From SIG578 sp045655125 (GTDB lineage: Bacteria; Bacillota; Clostridia; Oscillospirales; Ruminococcaceae), in NCBI GenBank assembly GCA_045655125.1, contig JAZOOR010000014.1:1-10196 (forward strand): a stretch of DNA of 10,196 nucleotides, given 5' to 3'. A model generated the notes under the pieces. That model was given only the letters and a program-made list of their open reading frames with translations, did no database searches and was not told where the DNA came from. The position numbers were made by a program, and so were the translations under genes. How positions within the stretch are numbered: the stretch's first letter is position 1; every line of letters starts with the position of its first letter. Shown here piece after piece: positions 6,399-10,196 of this stretch.

Positions 6399-7463
6399 AT
6401 GAAAATGTTAAAAGTTTTGGGCAAAATCCTGTCTATCTGTCTTGCTGCGGCAATCCTCCTTACCGCCGCTTCCTGCTCGGATACTTCCTGGGCAGTTAAG
6501 GCAGGAGATAAAACTGTTTCTGCAGGCGTATACCTCGGTTTCCTTACCGACGGATATCTCTCTGCATCATACTCTGTCACCGACGCAGAAACCGACCTTT
6601 TCAAGCAGAAAATTGGTGATGTTGATGCTGCAACCTACATCAAGAATCAGGCTATGGAGTCTTCCAAGATGTATCTTGCCGTAGAGCAGCTTTTTGATGA
6701 TTACAAGCTTTCCTTTACAGAGGAAGAACAAAAAACACTTGATACCGAAATCGAGAATACCTGGAAGAGCTACTCCGGATATTATGAGGAAAATGGTTGC
6801 GGCAAAGAGTCTTTCAAGAAAATAGAGACAATGAGAGAAAAATACCAGAAAGTTTTTGAGTACTATTACGGCGAAAACGGTAAAAAGCCCGTTTCTGAGG
6901 CTGAGCGCAAGGAGTATTTCTCTGAAAACTACGCAAAGCTCAAATATTTCACCGTTAGCTATTCGGCTCACTTTAAGGGTGTCAGCACCGCCGCTTCTGC
7001 TACCGACGCGCAGAAAGCTGAACTAAAAGAGCTTGTTGAGGGCTACATTTCACGCTTAAATAAAGGCGAGAACTTTGACAAAATCAGTCACGAAGAGGCT
7101 GACTACAGCGCTACCGAAGAGCACGAGCACGACCACGACCATGAGGTTGAGGAGTCTGAGCCTACCTTTATCACAAAGGACACCTCTGAAGAACCCTCTG
7201 CATTTAACAAGGCTGTTTTTGCTGCCAAGGCAGGAGTTCCTACAATGGTTGAAAACGGCACTTCCGGTTACTATGTATTTGTACGTTATGAAACCGATGC
7301 AAGCGGCAAGGACTACACCGACCGTGCCGAAAGTGTTCTTTCCTCTATGAAATCCGAGGACTTTGATAAAGTCGTTGAAGAATACATCAAGAAAATGAAG
7401 TTTACTGAAAACAAGAGTGCTATAAGGCGCTACAAACCCCAGAATGTTACTATAGCATTCTAA
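6399..7463 (+). CDS. PrsA/parvulin-like foldase lipoprotein with His-rich loop
   Basis: A 354-residue exported lipoprotein. Residues 1-25 are a signal peptide (KMLKVLGK, then a hydrophobic core) ending AAS before C26, the likely lipidated cysteine. Residues 30-180 are helical and resemble the SurA/PrsA N-terminal chaperone region. Residues about 182-300 resemble a divergent parvulin peptidyl-prolyl isomerase domain (KGENFDKIS 222-230, AFNKAVFAAKAGV 268-280, and GYYVFVRYE 290-298), followed by a helical tail. The His-Ile-Leu-Val strand of active parvulins is replaced by KYFTVSY (182-188), so catalysis is doubtful. A metal-binding-like stretch EHEHDHDHE (241-249) interrupts the domain. The start is ATG 6399, with GGAG (6387-6390) eight bases upstream; an earlier in-frame ATG at 6336 lies inside the -10 box and cannot be used. 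The gene is 28 bases from secA and likely co-transcribed, which fits a role in folding secreted proteins. The exact family is moderately certain. Confidence 0.8.
   Translation: MKMLKVLGKILSICLAAAILLTAASCSDTSWAVKAGDKTVSAGVYLGFLTDGYLSASYSVTDAETDLFKQKIGDVDAATYIKNQAMESSKMYLAVEQLFDDYKLSFTEEEQKTLDTEIENTWKSYSGYYEENGCGKESFKKIETMREKYQKVFEYYYGENGKKPVSEAERKEYFSENYAKLKYFTVSYSAHFKGVSTAASATDAQKAELKELVEGYISRLNKGENFDKISHEEADYSATEEHEHDHDHEVEESEPTFITKDTSEEPSAFNKAVFAAKAGVPTMVENGTSGYYVFVRYETDASGKDYTDRAESVLSSMKSEDFDKVVEEYIKKMKFTENKSAIRRYKPQNVTIAF
7119..7142 (+). repeat. Four tandem hexamers encoding the His-rich (EH/DH) repeat
   Basis: GAGCAC, GAGCAC, GACCAC, GACCAT run head to tail in frame and encode E-H-E-H-D-H-D-H (residues 241-248 of the lipoprotein). 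The unit differs only at its third and last bases. Such short in-frame repeats can gain or lose copies without breaking the frame. Confidence 0.85.
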
Positions 7464-7491
7464 GCATTTATCCGAGAAGGAGATTTTTCTT

Positions 7492-10196
7492 ATGGGACTT
7501 TTAGATGCCCTGTTCGGCACTTACAGTCAAAGAGAGCTCAAACGCATAACTCCTATTATGGAAAAGGTTTGCGCGCTCGATGAAAAATATGCCGCTTTTT
7601 CCGACAGCAAGCTTGTTGGTATGACCGCAAAGCTCAAAGAGCGTCTTGCAAACGGCGAAACCACCGATGATATTCTGCCCGATGCCTTTGCTGTTTGCCG
7701 CGAGGCTGCCTGGCGAGTACTTGGAATGAAGCATTATCCCGTTCAGATAATCGGCGGTATCGTTCTTCATCAGGGAAGAATTAGCGAAATGAAAACGGGC
7801 GAGGGCAAAACCCTTGTTGCCACCCTTCCTGCGTATCTTAATGCTCTTACAGGCAACGGCGTGCATATCGTTACCGTTAACGATTACCTTGCAAGGCGTG
7901 ACTCGGAGTGGATGGGAAAGCTTTTCCGTTTTCTCGGTCTCTCGGTTGGCCTTATTGTGCACGGGCTTACAAACGAGGAGCGCCGCGCGTCTTATAATGC
8001 CGACATCACTTACGGAACAAACAATGAGTTTGGCTTTGATTATCTTCGTGATAATATGGTCATCTACAAGGAAAACAAGGTTCAGCGCCCCTTTAACTAC
8101 GCGATAGTTGACGAGGTTGACTCAATCCTAATTGACGAGGCGAGAACTCCTCTTATAATTTCCGGTCAGGGTGACAAATCTACCGATATGTATCAGATTG
8201 CCGATATGTTTGCAAAGCGCCTTAGAAAAACTCTTGTAAAGGAGCTTTCGGACAACGAATCGCATGATGAAATTGAAGGCGATTATATTGTTGACGAAAA
8301 GGCAAAAACCGCCACTCTCACCGCCTCGGGTATTGCCAAGGCAGAAGAGTACTTTAAGGTTGAAAACCTTATGGATGCCGACAACCTCACACTTCTTCAC
8401 CACATAAATCAGGCAATCCGCGCAAACGGCGTTATGAAAAACGAGGTCGACTACGTTGTTAAGGACGGCGAGGTTATAATAGTTGACGAGTTCACAGGCC
8501 GCTTAATGCTCGGCCGCCGCTATAACGAGGGTCTGCATCAGGCTATCGAGGCAAAAGAGGGAGTTACTGTTGAGCGCGAGTCCAAAACCCTTGCCAACAT
8601 TACATTCCAGAACTATTTCCGCCTTTACAAAAAGCTTGCAGGTATGACAGGTACCGCTCTCACCGAGGAAAATGAGTTTCGCGAGATATACAACCTTGAT
8701 GTTATTGAAATCCCCACCAACAAGCCGCTTGCAAGAATTGACCATTCCGATGTCGTTTACAAAACAGAGGCTGCCAAGTTTGCTGCTGTTATAGAGCAGA
8801 TTGTAGAGTGTCACAAGAAGGGTCAGCCCGTTCTTGTCGGTACAATTTCGATTGAAAAATCCGAATATCTCTCAAGTCTCTTGCGCCGCCGCGGTATAAA
8901 GCACGAGGTTCTTAATGCAAAATACCACGATAAAGAAGCAGAGATAGTAGCTCAGGCGGGTAAGCTCGGCGCTGTTACCATCGCTACCAATATGGCAGGA
9001 CGAGGAACTGACATTGTGCTCGGCGGTAACGCCGAATATCTTGCCAAGGCTGAAATGCGCCGTATGGGCATTGCCGAGGAGCTTATAGTTGAAGCAACAG
9101 GCTTTAACGAAACGAGTGACGAAAATATTCTCTCAGCGCGTGAAACATTTAGACAGCTTGAGGAAAAATACAAGGCAAGCATTCGTGAAGAGGCTGACCG
9201 CGTCAGAAATGCAGGCGGACTGTTTATTCTCGGAACCGAGCGCCACGAATCGCGCAGAATTGACAATCAGCTTAGAGGTCGTGCAGGCCGTCAGGGAGAC
9301 CCAGGCGAAACCCGTTTTTATCTCTCTCTTGAAGATGACCTTATGCGCCTTTTCGGCGGCTCCCGCATTGATTCTCTTATGAACACCCTCAAAATAGATG
9401 AGAGTATTCCCATCGAAACCCGCATACTTTCTAATGTTATTGAAAGCGCTCAGCGCAGGGTTGAGGGAAGAAACTTCTCTATCCGTAAAAATGTTCTTAA
9501 CTTTGACGATGTTATGAACCGTCAGCGCGAAATCATTTACGGACAACGCTCGACAGTTCTTGACGGAGAAAATGTTCATGACAGCATCGTAAATATGATT
9601 CGAGGCTCTATTGAGGATAATGTAAATCTTTACCTTGCCGACCCTGTTATCCACGATAACTGGAATTTAGATGGTCTTCGTGATTCATACAGAGGCTTCC
9701 TCACAAGTGACGATGATTTTATATTCACCCCAGAGGAGCTCGGAAACACCTCGAAGAAGGATATATTGGAGCAGCTTTGCGACCGCGCAATGTCTATTTA
9801 CGAACAGCGCGAAAAACAGTACGGCAGTGAGCTTATGCGCGAGCTAGAGCGCGTTATTCTGCTTCGCACGGTTGACACCAAGTGGATGGACCACATTGAT
9901 GCTATGGAAGAATTGCAGCGCGGTATACATCTGCGTTCCTACGGACAGCACGACCCCGTTGTTGAGTATCGCAAAGAGGGCTTTGATATGTTCGACGAGA
10001 TGGTTGCTTCCATCCGCGAGGATACTGCAAGGCTTGTGCTGACAGTTCAGATTAAATCCAACGAAACTCTCGAGCGCAAGCAGGTTGCAACACCTACTAC
10101 CGCATCACACGGCGGCACCGATGGTACAGTTAAAAAGCGCCCTGTACGCAAGGTGCAGAAAATCGGCAGAAACGACCCCTGCCCCTGCGGAAGCGG
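7492..10196 (+). CDS. secA: Preprotein translocase ATPase SecA (3' truncated by window edge)
   Basis: SecA drives unfolded preproteins through SecYEG using ATP. The 901 visible residues cover nearly the whole protein: Walker A MKTGEGKT (100-107), the DEAD-like Walker B VDEVDSILIDEARTP (206-220), preprotein cross-linking domain (about 222-370), VDEFTGR (331-337), MTGTA (385-389), TNMAGRGTDI (499-508), TERHESRRIDNQLRGRAGRQGDPG (582-605) in the second nucleotide-binding fold, and the helical scaffold/wing with WMDHI (798-802). It ends inside the C-terminal zinc motif (RNDPCPCGSG) that binds SecB or ribosomes, so only a few residues and the stop are missing. An insertion of about 60 residues (512-575) separates TDIVLGG from GGLFILGTERHE; Bacillus SecA is much shorter there, but comparable insertions occur in actinobacterial SecA1, so it looks natural. 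The start is ATG 7492 with AAGGAGA (7477-7483) eight bases upstream. It follows the lipoprotein gene in one operon. Confidence 0.98.
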   Translation, partial: MGLLDALFGTYSQRELKRITPIMEKVCALDEKYAAFSDSKLVGMTAKLKERLANGETTDDILPDAFAVCREAAWRVLGMKHYPVQIIGGIVLHQGRISEMKTGEGKTLVATLPAYLNALTGNGVHIVTVNDYLARRDSEWMGKLFRFLGLSVGLIVHGLTNEERRASYNADITYGTNNEFGFDYLRDNMVIYKENKVQRPFNYAIVDEVDSILIDEARTPLIISGQGDKSTDMYQIADMFAKRLRKTLVKELSDNESHDEIEGDYIVDEKAKTATLTASGIAKAEEYFKVENLMDADNLTLLHHINQAIRANGVMKNEVDYVVKDGEVIIVDEFTGRLMLGRRYNEGLHQAIEAKEGVTVERESKTLANITFQNYFRLYKKLAGMTGTALTEENEFREIYNLDVIEIPTNKPLARIDHSDVVYKTEAAKFAAVIEQIVECHKKGQPVLVGTISIEKSEYLSSLLRRRGIKHEVLNAKYHDKEAEIVAQAGKLGAVTIATNMAGRGTDIVLGGNAEYLAKAEMRRMGIAEELIVEATGFNETSDENILSARETFRQLEEKYKASIREEADRVRNAGGLFILGTERHESRRIDNQLRGRAGRQGDPGETRFYLSLEDDLMRLFGGSRIDSLMNTLKIDESIPIETRILSNVIESAQRRVEGRNFSIRKNVLNFDDVMNRQREIIYGQRSTVLDGENVHDSIVNMIRGSIEDNVNLYLADPVIHDNWNLDGLRDSYRGFLTSDDDFIFTPEELGNTSKKDILEQLCDRAMSIYEQREKQYGSELMRELERVILLRTVDTKWMDHIDAMEELQRGIHLRSYGQHDPVVEYRKEGFDMFDEMVASIREDTARLVLTVQIKSNETLERKQVATPTTASHGGTDGTVKKRPVRKVQKIGRNDPCPCGS

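Larger units (their letters stand above)
6265..6427. repeat. Cluster of seven ATTTTGC/GCAAAAT heptamers around a promoter
   Basis: ATTTTGC occurs at 6265-6271, 6301-6307, 6351-6357 and 6362-6368. Its complement GCAAAAT occurs at 6270-6276, 6390-6396 and 6421-6427. The first two overlap as the perfect 12-bp palindrome ATTTTGCAAAAT (6265-6276). The others abut the -35 box, form the leader hairpin, fill the gap between ribosome-binding site and start codon, and enter the signal-peptide codons. Elsewhere in the window I noticed the heptamer only singly (near 4346 and 8917, both inside genes). The cluster may be operator DNA, RNA pairing sequence, or partly chance in A/T-rich DNA. Confidence 0.6.

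Noticed and set aside
7056..7520. 154-residue minus-strand frame opposite the lipoprotein gene
   Set aside because: It has no homology I recognise, overlaps a clear gene and covers the secA start region; it is explained by codon bias of the + strand.
9025..9216. About 60-residue insertion in SecA as a foreign domain
   Set aside because: Similar insertions at this place occur in other SecA proteins such as actinobacterial SecA1, so it is probably family variation.
9133..9654. 173-residue minus-strand frame opposite secA
   Set aside because: It is a shadow of a conserved gene with intact motifs on the + strand, without its own ribosome-binding site or promoter that I can see.

Overview
The window reads as a stretch of a low-to-mid GC Firmicutes (class Clostridia) chromosome, most likely a gut-type member of the Oscillospiraceae/Ruminococcaceae group. 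This placement is inference. It rests on strong AGGAGG ribosome-binding sites, consensus sigma-A promoters, a zinc-type L32, the gene pair DUF512 radical-SAM protein plus der, and an interspersed CTCCCTC-type inverted repeat of a kind I recall from such genomes. All genes are on the + strand. Most of it is conserved housekeeping DNA. The less ordinary signals are in the intergenic regions.

Layout. (1) 1-1713 is the C-terminal part of a large FtsX/MacB-type ABC transporter permease, cut by the left edge. (2) 1714-2091 is a 378-base gap. It holds a 132-bp inverted-repeat element, an A+T-rich tract, a perfect-consensus promoter (TTGACA-17-TATAAT) and a structured leader of about 80 nt. (3) 2092-6226 is a probable operon: yceD (DUF177, 23S rRNA accumulation), rpmF (ribosomal protein L32), a PDZ/radical-SAM/DUF512 protein of unknown function, der (double-GTPase for 50S assembly) and plsY (glycerol-3-phosphate acyltransferase). 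It has a hairpin after rpmF and ends at a strong 12-bp terminator. (4) 6263-6398 holds a second promoter (TTTACA-17-TGaTATAAT) and a short leader. The heptamer ATTTTGC/GCAAAAT occurs seven times in 163 bp here, and the leader can form two mutually exclusive RNA pairings. (5) 6399-10196 is a second operon: a PrsA/parvulin-like lipoprotein with a His-rich loop, followed by secA, which runs off the right edge inside its C-terminal zinc motif.

How the parts fit. The first operon is centred on large ribosomal subunit biogenesis (YceD, L32, Der), with the unknown radical-SAM protein inside it and membrane phospholipid synthesis (PlsY) at its end. The second couples the Sec translocation motor to a candidate extracytoplasmic foldase. 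I see no phage, CRISPR, toxin-antitoxin or defence system. The best candidates for undescribed biology are the heptamer-rich control region and switch-like leader before the lipoprotein-secA operon, the uncharacterised PDZ-radical-SAM protein, and the inverted-repeat element.
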